In this document: positions 34,711-45,978 of the stretch, one piece after another
How positions within the stretch are numbered: position 1 is the first letter of the stretch
Layout of the letters: every line of letters starts with the position of its first letter
Assembly (NCBI GenBank): GCA_000149265.1
Contig: CH000061.1
Span: 160,534-224,533, forward strand
Reading direction: 5' to 3'
Source of the DNA: Ciona savignyi
Lineage: Eukaryota > Chordata > Ascidiacea > Phlebobranchia > Cionidae
Length of the DNA: 64,000 bases
Notes under the pieces: model-generated
What the model was told of the DNA's origin: nothing
Seen by the model: only the letters and a program-made list of their open reading frames with translations
Database searches by the model: none
Program-made: the position numbers and the translations under genes

Positions 34711-36458
34711 CTTGAGATTGGTTGAATGTTGTAAACCACGAAAAAAGATTGGAGCTTCAGTTGTTTTAAATGCCTCCACACTCAAGTTGTGAAATGCTGA
34801 ACACGACTTCAAGGCAAACGCAACGTCTTGGACTTTAGCAGGATTATTTGGAAGATGTAATATCACGTCACTTGGAAGGCGCATATCGAATGTGGTCGAT
34901 ATTTCCTTGTCATTAGATTCATTTACCCAGCCAGATACTTTAATGAGTGTGTTATTGTCCCGTAAATCCTGACATGAAACTATTTCAAAAAGCATCTGTT
35001 TCTTCTTCTCAAAATATCTGATCCGTGAAGCTGGGAAGATGTCTTTCATCTCCTTGTAAGCAGAGGAGTTACAGAGCCCAAACATGAATCGAACGACAAC
35101 ATCCCAGTGAATATCTTTAAACATTGAACGTTTTTTAGCAAGTAATTCATATGGCATAAACAGCATCACATAAATCGCACAAAAGAATTCCTGTAAGGTA
35201 AGATGAGCGAAGTAACTGCGCTTCTTACCATCCAAGATTTTCATTTTTATGCGTGATGATTGTTCAACATACGTATGCAGAAAGTTTGCGACAACTGGAT
35301 CCGGGAGATCCACTTCCTCAAAGTCGTTTTTGTCAAAAACAACCTTCTTTTTTTCAAATCCATTGAATGCCAGTTTAGTAAGTTTAATTAACTCCAATCT
35401 TTAGCTCTGCTTCGTTCATATTTTTCAGATGTCCAGAAGAAATGTACTTGGTAAGTGTTGAGATTAACACTTGCGTCCATTGAATTTATGTCACCAACTC
35501 CAGAGAGGAAGGCTGTCAATAATATAAATGCAATTTACTGGTACATAGCACATAGCAGATAGGTTTGCCTTTTGCTCCAGTAACTCCTTAATCCCAGGAT
35601 ACTTTTCCTCACCACAGATCTGTTCAATCAGATCTTCTTGTGCAGCTTTATCTAGACCAAGTACTTCAAGAACTATAGTTGGACGATAATCCTGGTGTAT
35701 CTGATAAAATTGACCTGGTCTAGAAGTGACTAATTTAACAGTATTTGGTAGCAGAGTAGCATTAAACAAGTTTTTAATGATGTCTACTGGTTTCTCTTTT
35801 GCGTCCAATTGACAGCAATGAGTTGTGGTGGAGAAAGGGACACCAGCTTCATCCAGACCATCTATAACAATGACAACATTAGGATTGTTCTGCAACTCTT
35901 GGGTTATGGCTTTGTATTCTTCATCAGAGTAGGCATGCCCTGGCAAACTGTTTTCAAATAGAAACTGGCTAACCGAGACTTTTTTTTCAAAATTCACATT
36001 TCTTATTAAGATGTAAAACAAATATTGGGTGTCAGAAAGAACTAATTTGTTCAGGATAGACTGAGTCACCATCTGTGTCAACGTTGTTTTACCGATTCCG
36101 GGTAATCCCGTAAGACCAACAATGTTACCATGTTTCTTGATATATGCATTCTTAGAATTTTCATCTTTGTACTTGCGTTCAGCTTCATCAGTTGCAATAT
36201 CCTTTGCTGTATCGAATATTTGGTTAATTGATATTCTTTGGTCATCTGTTCCATAGACCGTTTGCACGTGCTTTCGTTCCATACACATTCTCCATTCCAA
36301 CGAAGATGCTTCAGTCTCCCAATCTTTATCAGCATGTTGTTTTACTTTGCAGATTTGAAGATTGACTCTCTTTATGGTACGTTCTATATCAATTGGTAGC
36401 ACGAATTGCTCGCTTACTTCCTTTGCATTATCGTTTAATTTCTCTTGCAATTCTTTAG
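34711..36458 (-). CDS. NACHT domain exon of an NLR receptor (E4)
   Basis: A large exon of about 580 codons from acceptor CTTATTTACAG to donor GTTAGT. It has Walker A GLPGIGKTT (about 36080-36107), Walker B VVIVIDGLDEAG (about 35850-35885), a sensor-1-like LVTSRPGQF and the NLR helical motif FAHLTLQEFFCAIYVM (about 35170-35220). NACHT domains are signal-transducing ATPases that oligomerise when the LRR part is triggered. The region before Walker A is helical with no recognised effector fold. This copy has one-base insertions near 35400, 35475 and 35505 that break the frame; the copy at 61188-62936 is intact there, so I read the gene as functional. Confidence 0.88.
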
Positions 36459-36499
36459 CTGTAAATAAGATTGTTATCAGAAAAACTGTCATTATTTAA

Positions 36500-38213
36500 T
36501 ATTTCATTTTATTATTTTGATGTATATCTGTAAACATTTTTGCTCATTTATTTGTACCATAATATTCATAGTATTAAAGTTTTTATTCGACTAGTAGGTC
36601 AATTCTATGTCTAATACGTTTTATAATAAAAAAATACCAAATTACAAAAAAAATCATGATGAATAACAAGTGTTCATTAGTTTTTCGGACTCATCTGTTT
36701 CTGCTTATTTAAGGAATATTATATCTTGTATATGATATACCAAATGTTGTTAGGTAGGTTAGAGTTAAATAATATTTCTGCACGAAAGGTGTTAATATCA
36801 GTCAAAAGTGTTGTTTTTAATCAAATTAGGGAGGTTTTACTCTGTTTGTTTTGTTTAGTGGGTGCTTATTTGGTGAGCACTGTGCACCGTGGTGATGCTG
36901 GGCCAAGAAATGATTTTATCGTTGGCTTTTAGGAATCTTTTGCAAAAAAAATCTTCTTTGTTTTGAACTCTGTATTGGTAGTTGCCGGCTTTAAAGCGTT
37001 TCGTGTTTCCCAAATGGGGCTAGCTTCATTACTGTCCAACAAGTCATACAGATCTACATCATTTATCATAAAAAGCTAAAGGGTAAGCGCAGACTTAGTG
37101 GACAGATGTCACTAAGTTGACACAGCACATCGCTATCGCGACACCGTCTTTGGGTGCCGCAGAGGTTGTAGTTGACACTGCAGAGCCTTGTATTCTCGCT
37201 TTGTCTAATTTGCCTTTAGTTCATGAGTCAACATCTAGGGTCATCATCGGCGAGTGGTTTGTGTTTTTTAGGTTTCATGTTATTTGTTGGGATTTTAGCC
37301 TCTGCTACGGCCTGATTTACGTTAGGCAACATGGCTGGGTAAATCTCATACAGGTTCAGCTCTACATACACAATTCTACTACTAACATATCCGAACCTAC
37401 GAAGGCATTGTTCCTGAGGTCCTTAGAAACTGAAACGCCCTTACAACGATGGAAAACACGAGGGTTAAACATAATTGTATTGCTTATATCTGGGGCACTG
37501 ATATTATTTGGTCAACATACAACATAGTTGGTATAAAGATTGTTGCCATAAATAAAGAAGTTCTTTAAGGTCTACATGACAAAGTTGACTTAAGCTTAAA
37601 TTGACCACATATAGTTACAGTCAATCTCGGTTTTACATTTAAAAGAACTAACAATATTTTGGGTGCTGATACACAAGTTTCCAACAAACCACCAAGGCTG
37701 TCAAAGTAATCATATGCATCATGGTAAGCCGATGGCATTATTATTTATAAGTAGCTTTTTGTTGAGGTTTATAAATAAAACTCATGTAATCTGTTTTACA
37801 TGTAAAGGAACTCAAACATTGCGCTTGGTGTTAAACAAGTTCCCAAATAACAACTAAGGCTGTCAAAGTACTCAAATGGAATTTCGCCACCTTGCACTTT
37901 ACCGCTTATAAATACTCGCGTTAGGTAACCAGGAGCAAGGTACAGGGTAAGGTGTGATGTATAAAACTTATTGATTGCACCCTGTTGCTAGATGATGTTC
38001 CTACAAATCTTCCACTGATATTCCATAGAAATTGCTCGGATACATCTAAATACTATAATTGTTATGAACAAAGCAGACTTAAGAGAACATCAAGAAATTC
38101 ATCAACGTTGTAAATTGTTCACATGACAAATGTCGGGGTAACTGCATTGATGTGTTTCTAAAGGGGTAGTATCTTTTCTACGAAAATTTTGTAGGGAACC
38201 TTTTTTTTAGTAC
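36500..38213. other. Probable intron between E3 and NACHT exon
   Basis: AT-rich. A plus-strand frame at 37117-37527 (136 codons, hydrophobic C-terminus) is frame-broken in the copy at 63600-64000 and has no known domain, so I do not call it. Near 37630-37860 a segment containing AAGGCTGTCAAAGTA is tandemly duplicated with a period of about 160 bp. Confidence 0.4.
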
Positions 38214-38329
38214 CTTCATGAACATATGTTAGGATTCGTTCCGGTAATTCTTGGTGCGGTAATACACTTATATCAAGAGGATCGTCATTTATTGAAACCA
38301 GAAAAGCTTGCATATTTATCCGAGCCTCT
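38214..38329 (-). CDS. Probable upstream NLR exon E3
   Basis: Acceptor ATGCTCCAG and donor GTACTA give a 116-bp exon encoding EARINMQAFLVSINDDPLD and onward to ELPERILTYVHE. Its phase fits E2 (two bases plus one) and the NACHT exon (one base plus two). Without the donor the frame runs on to a stop near 38160, so a terminal exon of a separate gene is the alternative. The domain is not recognised. Confidence 0.5.
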
Positions 38330-38793
38330 CTGGAGCATAATAATATGCTGAACTGCTGCTTGTGCAATGTCCTTTAGTAGTTTGAACTGATTTGTTTAAA
38401 TCACCCGATATATTTTGAATGTTATTAGAAAGGAGCGTACAAGAGTCAACATGATATTGTATGTTAGCAGGTGAAGTAGAGTCAACATGGACACTTGTGC
38501 TAAATCCTTCAGCGTTGCCGCCGTGCTATCCTTGTTTGCTTTTATTTCAGTACATGGTATTTTTGTTAATTATGAGGCAACTCTTGATTTAGCATGGCAA
38601 TGCAAATTTGGAGCAAACTTAGCTTTGCTTGATTTACGATTTGAGTTCGAGGCATTAGATTTAATAAATTTAAAAAAAAAAAATTTTGTCATATTTTTTT
38701 GAGTTTTGTCATGCGACATCGTGTCAAACATGTATAATTAACTAAGTAAGGTGATTTATGATACACAACTACATACATTATTATTAATAATAC

Positions 38794-38993
38794 TTGCCAA
38801 GTAGCTGAATGTTTACACTTGGGGTGTGTGTTTGTTGAGGCTGTTGTGGGTCTGGTAGTCTTTGTAGGAGTTCCCTTTGGTTTTGTTGAAGTTGTTTTTG
38901 CGCACGTAAAATTTGATGTTGGTTTTCTACCATTTCTGTTACAGGCAGGTTATGGTAGTGATTGTCTCCTCCCAGCATTTCAATGGAAGGCCC
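38794..38993 (-). CDS. Probable upstream NLR exon E2 (Gln-rich)
   Basis: Acceptor TTATTATACAG, donor GTATTA, 200 bp. The peptide starts GPSIEMLGGDNHYHN, then a Gln-rich heptad-like stretch (ILRAQKQLQQNQRELLQRL) and a Pro/Gln tail. It probably forms a coiled coil. No CARD, DEATH or PYD pattern is visible. Its end phase matches E3. Confidence 0.5.
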
Positions 38994-39584
38994 CTGTATA
39001 ATAACAAAATTGTATTAAATTTTATCATATGATATATATAAACTTTATATTAAAAAATGCTTCATTATTAAACACCACTAGAAATTAAGAAAATAGGTGG
39101 GGTGTTTTACAAAAAGTAGATTTGAAAGTATCATAAATCGTATTGATTGCAAAATAGATTTACAAACCACTGGGCTCATGGATCATCGCAATCACTGTTT
39201 GTAAAATGTGTTCGATAATACATACTTTATTCCATGGTACAATTTAACAATTAACTCATAAAACGCCTCTAATAAAATGAATTAAAATATGTATATTTTT
39301 GTTTATTTAAAATTGAGGATGTAGCGTATACAAATCTTCGTTTCCAGAATAACGATATACATTCAATACAAGAACTAAATATAAATGTGCATGGGTCTGC
39401 CGAAACGTTGCGACCAAATAATTTTTAATCCACTAATTAGAGAAATTATTTTAGTTGCTAGGAAATTTTTGATAAAAAGTTTCGAGCAAAAAAAAACGTT
39501 ATTTAGTCTCAGATTTTTAGGAATGTTGAAAATGTGTAGCTTAGTAACAGCCCAAGATAAATCCCCACATAAAAATATTATAAC

Positions 39585-39695
39585 CCAGTTTTGGTTTCTT
39601 TTTTGACGCCAATTTTGCATACGAGCTGCTAACTCGGCCTGGATAGGATTTTGTACTCGATATTTCATATTAAGTGGTAGTTGTACCAAAGTATA
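39585..39695 (-). CDS. Probable upstream NLR exon E1
   Basis: A 37-codon phase 0-0 segment: acceptor TTGTTTTCTAG, donor GTTATA (weak). The peptide starts YTLVQLPLNMKYRVQNPIQ and has a basic end (NWRQKRNQNW). Phase agrees with E2. No initiator codon is certain and the domain is unknown, so further 5' exons may exist. Confidence 0.4.
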
Positions 39696-40080
39696 CTAGA
39701 AAACAACAATGGACTTTAAGTAACCCTTAAAATTACCTCAGAAAATCGCCTAAAATTAAAGCAACCTTCCACTGAAACTATCAATCTCAATATTGATTAA
39801 AGAATTGTTAATGCAAGTTGCTAATTTTAAGGTGTTAGTTAGAAATGTTTTGGATGCAATGACAAATTATGAGTAAATCGGGAAAATGAGACAGACTAAG
39901 ATATGTAACAAAACATTTGTAGCTGTTAAAATACCATTACATAAGTATATGTAATACAATGTTACCACGCATATAAACCAGTTAAACACTTGAGGATAAC
40001 ACAAATCGACAGTAAATTTTAATTCGAACGAAAAATATTTTGAATTCCTCAACTCCCCAAACTCAAATCTGCTTTAATTG

Positions 40081-40280
40081 TGACAGGCAAGGCACGTGCC
40101 CTCGACATCTACCATAAAAAGTAATGAAATTTCGATAAAACTTTGCCATTTGTTAGACAACATCGTCTAGATATGCAAAAATTTTGGGGCATATATCTAG
40201 GGCAATTTCCCCTTGGACGTTAAAAACCAAAACATTTTTATTTTTAAATTTAGCATTTCAGAAAATAGCACTTAAAAGGC
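40081..40280 (+). repeat. Dispersed copy of the 334-bp repeat
   Basis: Shares with 48788-49636 the ordered motifs TGACAGGCA, CGATAAAACTTTGCCATTTG, TTAGACAACAT, ATATGCA and GTTAAAAACCAAAA. A single diverged copy in otherwise featureless AT-rich DNA between 39.7 and 40.7 kb. Confidence 0.7.
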
Positions 40281-40689
40281 TGCTGCAATTTTGAAAAAAA
40301 TGGGAAGAAAACTTCCCTTATTTTTGATCACAGAATCACTGATGTTAAGTGTCAACGGAAGCATATTTTTGGAAATCAGCAACAATTGGTGACGACCAGC
40401 TTTTTTCCACCTATAGAGTGCCACCTTTATCGTGATTCGAGTTTCCAATGAAGCTAACAAAAATGCCAAAAGGGTTGGAATTTTACTCCCATGGCAACGT
40501 CTCCCATGAAGGTGATATCGAATTGGTTTACCGTAAAACTACTCCTCCTCCTCACCGAAGTTGGTCGAAGAATCGGACCCAAACCCTGACAAAGCGAGCA
40601 CATAATGCTCTGTGGCATCAAACACAAGGCATGTGGCTCTCTTAGCTCCTTGCAGCAATAGCAATGAGGCTGTAGCATCTCGTATACAA

Positions 40690-41190
40690 TATATATTTGT
40701 TTTAATTTATTTATGTCTAAAATATTTTGTGTTTTAACGTCGTTCTTTTACGTTTGAGGTTTCTCTCATGTGTTTTATTACTTTTCACGCGTTTATCACC
40801 TTGTACTGGCCTTTGTATTTTCCTTTTTCCACAGTTAGTAAAACGTACAGATTTGAAACATCTCGCACGTAAACTTTTCGCACTTCGTAAAATGCCGTAG
40901 ATATAGTAAAAATTTGAACAGTAATAGCCTACAATAACGTACTAAGTAACTTTCTTTGCGAAACTAACTGTATATTAAATGAGACGTAGAATACAACTAA
41001 ACTTAATAAAGAGTTTGAGATTAAGACTTTACAAATCGTGGCTACTATAATAATTATTAGGCGTTCTGTGGAGATTTACCGTATATACTTTTCTCGCCAG
41101 AGACCGTTATGCAGCATTCTGAAGCAAGCTTAGCCAACGCTCCAGCATTCAGCTTCAGAAAAGCGCGAGCCCACAAGGTCTTCGCTGCCA
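40690..41190. repeat. Dispersed repeat R1, diverged copy C
   Basis: Begins ATATATATTTGTTTTAATTT and ends AAAAGCGCGAGCCCACAAGG. It contains the uninterrupted version of the site (ATTAAATGAGACG) that carries the LTR element in copy B. Preceded by TGTAGCAT[C/T]TCGTATA as in copy B. Confidence 0.6.
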
Positions 41191-41496
41191 CCTTAGTAAA
41201 ATTGCCACTGGCATATCAACTTTCAAATTTCACATTAAGCCAGGAAAGATGTACAACCTAAGTAGCGTAGCTAGCTCCATTCGGCAGACATAAAAAGCTT
41301 TAAGGCCAGCGCCTACTTAGGCAGGATTCCAAATGAAGAAAATCGGCGGCAGAAGGTTTGCATACAAGCCCAATAGGCCATATGGTAAACTCTACAATTG
41401 TAAACACTACAAGCCACTGGAATGGGCCGGTTATTCAGTGTGCTACAGAAAAAAAATCACATTGACATCTGCAACCAAACTTTCTCTCATTTTTAG

Positions 41497-41793
41497 TTGA
41501 TTGTAGTTCCTTCACAATCTACCTGGAATGACATTTCGCTATTCAGATCAGCGACCATGACAGCATCAATCCATCTTAAATTCCAATCTCGTCTATCGCA
41601 GCTTGTCTCTTATACTGTTGGGCCACGGTTCGTCAGGTCAACTGGTGCTGGCTTACTGATTCAATCCAATGAGTTCGATTACAAATCTATCTTTTCACTT
41701 AGGTTTCGTGCAGTTATCCAGACAGAGATTATTGCAATAAATTGTGTTGATAGGATTCTCCTTGTCTGGAACACATCGTCATTCACAGTTATT
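41497..41793 (+). CDS. Candidate coding exon, unknown protein
   Basis: 99 codons, open and phase 0-0, between a good acceptor (TCTCATTTTTAG) and a strong donor (GTAAGT). It is more GC-rich than its surroundings. The peptide includes YTVGPRFVRSTGAGLLIQ. I recognise no domain. A second possible exon lies at about 41940-42057 (core LSREVDFILGLREHSKIYNK, donor GTATAC), but phases do not join simply. Confidence 0.35.
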
Positions 41794-42399
41794 GTAAGTT
41801 TGCTAAAAAGGCTCTATTAAGCTTGAAGATATATAGTTATGGCGTTTGGCAAAGGTTTGGTTTCTTGTGGTTGGATGCGCGTACCTTTGGCTTGTACTAG
41901 ATATAACCTGAAGCTCCCTAGCTACTGTGACTTCGGATGACTCCAACAGAACTGAACTATGTCTGTCACGGGAGGTTGATTTTATTCTTGGTTTACGCGA
42001 GCACAGCAAAATATACAACAAAGCTAGGGAACAAATCGTCTGTGCAAGTGATGGCAAGGTATACACAGTTTTTGGCTAATTGCCACGTTAATATGGTTGT
42101 CTTGCAGTATTAAGTTGTTCTCTGCTCTTTAGTCGTTGAACTGAAAAATACGGTTATATAAGCGCTAAAGCGTTAAATGTATATATATTTTAAAAGCGTT
42201 AAAGTTCAAAATGCGGTCAGAGCTTTCAAAATGCGGTTTCAAAAAAATCTCCTGCTTTAGTATTGATCGTTATATTGTTACCCGTTTTTAGGCTAAAGCG
42301 TTATTGTTTTTTTTATATTTCTCAGCAATAAGCCGTTAAAGTTTAGCCTTCCACAAATCCTGGTGCGTTTCAACAATGTTGTAAATGAAAGTTATTCAG

Positions 42400-42604
42400 A
42401 CACATGGTTCCGGGTATGTGGACTCTATCGTGGGAGAATAAAAATAGTGACGTACACAGTACACATTTACTTTTGCGAATTCTTAACATGACCCAATTAA
42501 ACTTGGAGGAAGTTGATGGGCCACGTAATGGATCCAGCACCTCATTTATCGGCCCCGAACCATTCCTCAATATTCCTGTCTGCTCAGTCAGGACAGAATT
42601 AAAG
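42400..42604 (+). CDS. Candidate coding exon, unknown protein
   Basis: Acceptor GTTATTCAG and possible donor AAAG/GTTTGC enclose 68 open codons including LNMTQLNLEEVDGPRNGSS. No domain is recognised. It may belong with the exons at 41497 and 43742, but the phases do not join. Confidence 0.25.
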
Positions 42605-43107
42605 GTTTGCTTTAGTCTACTATAAAAAAATTGGCCAATAAAATAGGGTGGTTTAATAAAATATAAAATATTGCAGTGACTAAAGAAACATAATAAAAAC
42701 TACAACAAACGCTACTGTACCTAATCGTTAGCTACACTCACGTCTCAAAACTTCACAATAAATGCCAAATACTAAAAAATGCTGAATTCTCTTTCGGAAA
42801 ACGAGAACTTAACTCCCAAATTCATTCAGATCGGACAGCGGTAAAAGCGAGAAAAACAATTAGTGGTGAAAACCAATCTGTGCTTGCGGGAAAAATCAGT
42901 GGGAACGCCTACAGATGGTGTACAACCAATTAAGACCTCTATGCGCGGCAGGATGTGACGAGTGGCACCCATAAGTCTTGTTTTTAAACGAGTGTGTTAC
43001 TTCCGCCGGTGAAGTAACGCGGTTGCTTTGGTTTGAAAATAACTCGTATCGAATAAATGAACAGACAGTTTGTTACCTCGAATTATAATTACGGCGATTA
43101 CAAACGG

Positions 43108-43164
43108 GGATACAGGGATGATACGGACGGAGATACAGGGATGATACGGACGGAGATACAGACT
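43108..43164. repeat. 23-bp minisatellite, 2.5 copies
   Basis: Tandem units of ATACAGGGATGATACGGACG plus GAG. A short local expansion with no neighbouring gene evident. Confidence 0.7.
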
Positions 43165-43741
43165 AACCAAACTTTGGCTTTAAAATCCGGTAACGGAAAA
43201 AATACGGTGTCGGATAAATTACTGTGACTAAAGCAGTCTGTACGCGCGTACTAACACTCAGTAAAGGTAAGCATATTTCAAACACGCGGTCGGGTATGGA
43301 TATTTTAACACAAACTCCCATTGTGACGTATTTGGCTGTAATGCAATTTAAGATTTATCATAGATATCAATAAAACAATAATGGGTCGATATATCTTACA
43401 GAGTGTTTTGCTGAGTAACAATGGTGGTGATTCCCCATATTTTAATTTGAAAGCAGCATGTGCTAGGCTGCTCACCGGTGTTCTCGTTTAGCTGTAAAGT
43501 TTTGTAATCATGGAGCAGTGCTTTGTAAAATAAAGGTGTTGGTTGTACACCTGCTAGCTGTTTTGTTGAAAAAAAGTTGCCGATGTACGAAGAGGTATGG
43601 GCGTAAATAAAGTCCAAGTTTGAACTTGGAGGGGTGTGAAAGGGAGAAGCAGGTAAGATATACACTGGGCTCAAAATCCAAGCTTCAATTTGAAATTGAG
43701 AAAAAATCTAAGACTTCCTATGTCAGGATTTTGAGTGACAG

Positions 43742-44002
43742 CTGTTTATGTGAGGTCAGATTGCATTGGGGAGATAGGGAGAGTAATTAGTTTAACGCTT
43801 CCTATAGTTTGGCTATCGTCAGACAAAGCAGTATATTGGACCAGATCTATCCTTTTCAAAGAAAATCCTGAGTCTGCCTCTAGACCAGTTGCGATCTGCT
43901 CTTTATATCAATATCAGTCATGCCAATCTGGCGAAGAACCCATCCTCATGCGCACTGCATGTGCAACCTGTGCCACTGTCGAGCATTTAATGAAACCAGA
44001 CG
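43742..44002 (+). CDS. Candidate coding exon, unknown protein
   Basis: Acceptor TTGAGTGACAG and donor GTAAAA enclose an open frame (SRPVAICSLYQYQSCQSGEE, then MRTACATCATVEHLMKPDG). It is Cys-rich toward the end. The frame stays open to a stop at 44079. The family is not recognised. Confidence 0.3.
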
Positions 44003-44934
44003 GTAAAACTTTAAAGTTTTTATTATTTTATTCCGGTCAAACATTTAGTCAGCTTCTTTTAGAAGACTGTGCGACTTGACTGCTATATCATGGATAGTTC
44101 AAGGGCTTGGAAGTAACGGGCTTTCTACGGACGAAACATCTGATCCCGTGGCTACCATGAAATCCGTCCACAATAATAAAAATGTTGGAAGTACAACAAA
44201 CCTCCATGCAGAAAGTGTCGAAATCAATCAAACAAAAGGATGACTGAGTTGGTCAGAACGGAAATTCTGGGACGTAATTTACCAAAAACTTAAATATGCA
44301 AATCCAGGGTAAAACCCGAAGAAAAGTCAACTCGTTTGGTCATTTCTGCCCTTTTTAAACGGTGTGGGAATGAGACACTAGCGCTTTGTTGTGTCATCAA
44401 TATGTAAGCAGGCATTATTGCATCATCAGTACATAAATTTGGATTGTTACGTCACAATATAAATGCATATTGTTGCTTAATTAAAATAATTGCGAATTTG
44501 CTTTTTTAACTCAAATGTTTATTTTCCTCCTTTAATTGAATAATAACATGCGTACTTTAAATAAAGCTTAAATTCTCATATATTTCATGATAAAACCAAT
44601 ATATTCGCGTCCAAATATCAATAGAATTTAACATTGTTTATTTACAAATAACGTTAAGCGGACAAATCACCCGACTTACCTCTATTGGTTGTTCCGGCTC
44701 CATTATAACTATTGGACTCGTATCTCACTCTCCGAGTAATCAACGAGTGCTTGTTGCCTCTGAGGTATTAGAAATAGCGTCAACCATAATTTATGCGTCA
44801 AAGTTAAACAAATCTTAATTGCTCTTCTAAAGGGTTGATAAACCAGCGATTAAATGAACAACCAGTGGGAAAAATACAGGCTACATGCATTTCACCAGAT
44901 GGCGCAAGAGTTCCACAAATGCCCCATTTATCAC

Positions 44935-45075
44935 GCAAGCTACACGAGGTGTACGGTCGTGTGGTCGAATGGTTAACGCGACCGATACATATACCTTACT
45001 GTAGAAAAATTGTTTTTAGGGACGAGCCCATCATGGGTTCGAAACTAAGCTCGATAAAAAAAAGCTACACGAGGT
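44935..45075 (+). mobile_element. tRNA-like SINE fragment
   Basis: GTGTGGTCGAATGGTTAACG (A-box-like) and GGGTTCGAAACTA (B box) about 70 bp apart, followed by an A-rich tract and a second partial copy (TGGTGGTCGAATGGTGAAC). The overlapping reading frame (44835-45152) is a by-product. Confidence 0.55.
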
Positions 45076-45687
45076 TGTACAATCTTGGTGGTCGAATGGT
45101 GAACAAGAATAATACATATAACGACCTATCTAAACACACAATAAAAAGTTAAAGATGTTATGAGCGCAAAATGTCTGCGACGTAAAGAATAGTAAGTTTT
45201 GCATTTTTTATTTGATGATTCGATGATTCATTAAAATACATCATAAGCAATTAGCATAACAATAATCAGACTAGGTGACCAGTCACCTGTTATAAGATTA
45301 TAACAAGATAACTAGAATGTTCCATATTTCATATAGTTCGGAATTTTTACATGATACATAACATCAGGAAAATAAGTGTACAGTTGCGACATATAAATAC
45401 CCACTACTTGGAAGTTGCATGTGCATATTTAGGAATATGATAACTACCATACAGCTTATTAATATAACTGGAGATTGTTACGTAACATTGGTTGCAATTG
45501 ATAAAACGCGTGCGAATTGAATGAAGCTTTTGGACGTGTAAACTGTGTCAAATGATTGCATTAATTTGTCAACTATTTTTATGCAGCGTGTGACGACTAT
45601 GCTCCTTAACACTGGTAAAAAACATGTGAGTGGTTTTATATGTAACACCATTACCACCAACATCAATATTATGGGGTCGCTTATCCC

Positions 45688-45968
45688 GGTGACCAGTCAA
45701 CTGAACCCCTTACAACTGAACCCCTTACAACTGAGCCCCTACAACTGAACCCCTTTACAACTGAACCCCTTTTAACAAAACCCTTTTAACTGAAAAGGGG
45801 GTTCAGTTGTAAAGAGGTTTAATTGAAATGGGTTCAGTTGTAAAGGGGTTCAGTTTAAAGGGGTTCAGTTAAAAGGAGTTCAGTTGTAAAGGGCTTAATT
45901 GTAGGGGTTCAGTTGTAAAGGGTTCAGTTGTAAGGGTTCAGTTGTAAGGGGTTCAGTTGTCATGGAAC
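45688..45968. mobile_element. Foldback-type element with minisatellite arms
   Basis: The left arm is about six or seven tandem CTGAACCCCTTACAA-type units. The right arm is about a dozen units of the reverse complement (GGGGTTCAGTTGTAA). Together they form a 281-bp hairpin. It is flanked by a perfect 10-bp duplication CGCTTATCCC (45678-45687, 45969-45978). Drosophila FB-like elements have TIRs built of short tandem repeats and 9-bp duplications; the resemblance is structural only. Confidence 0.75.
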
Positions 45969-45978
45969 CGCTTATCCC

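Noticed and set aside
37117-37527. 136-codon plus-strand frame as a gene
   Set aside because: The duplicate at 63600-64000 is frame-broken, no domain is visible and it lies in the probable E3-E4 intron.
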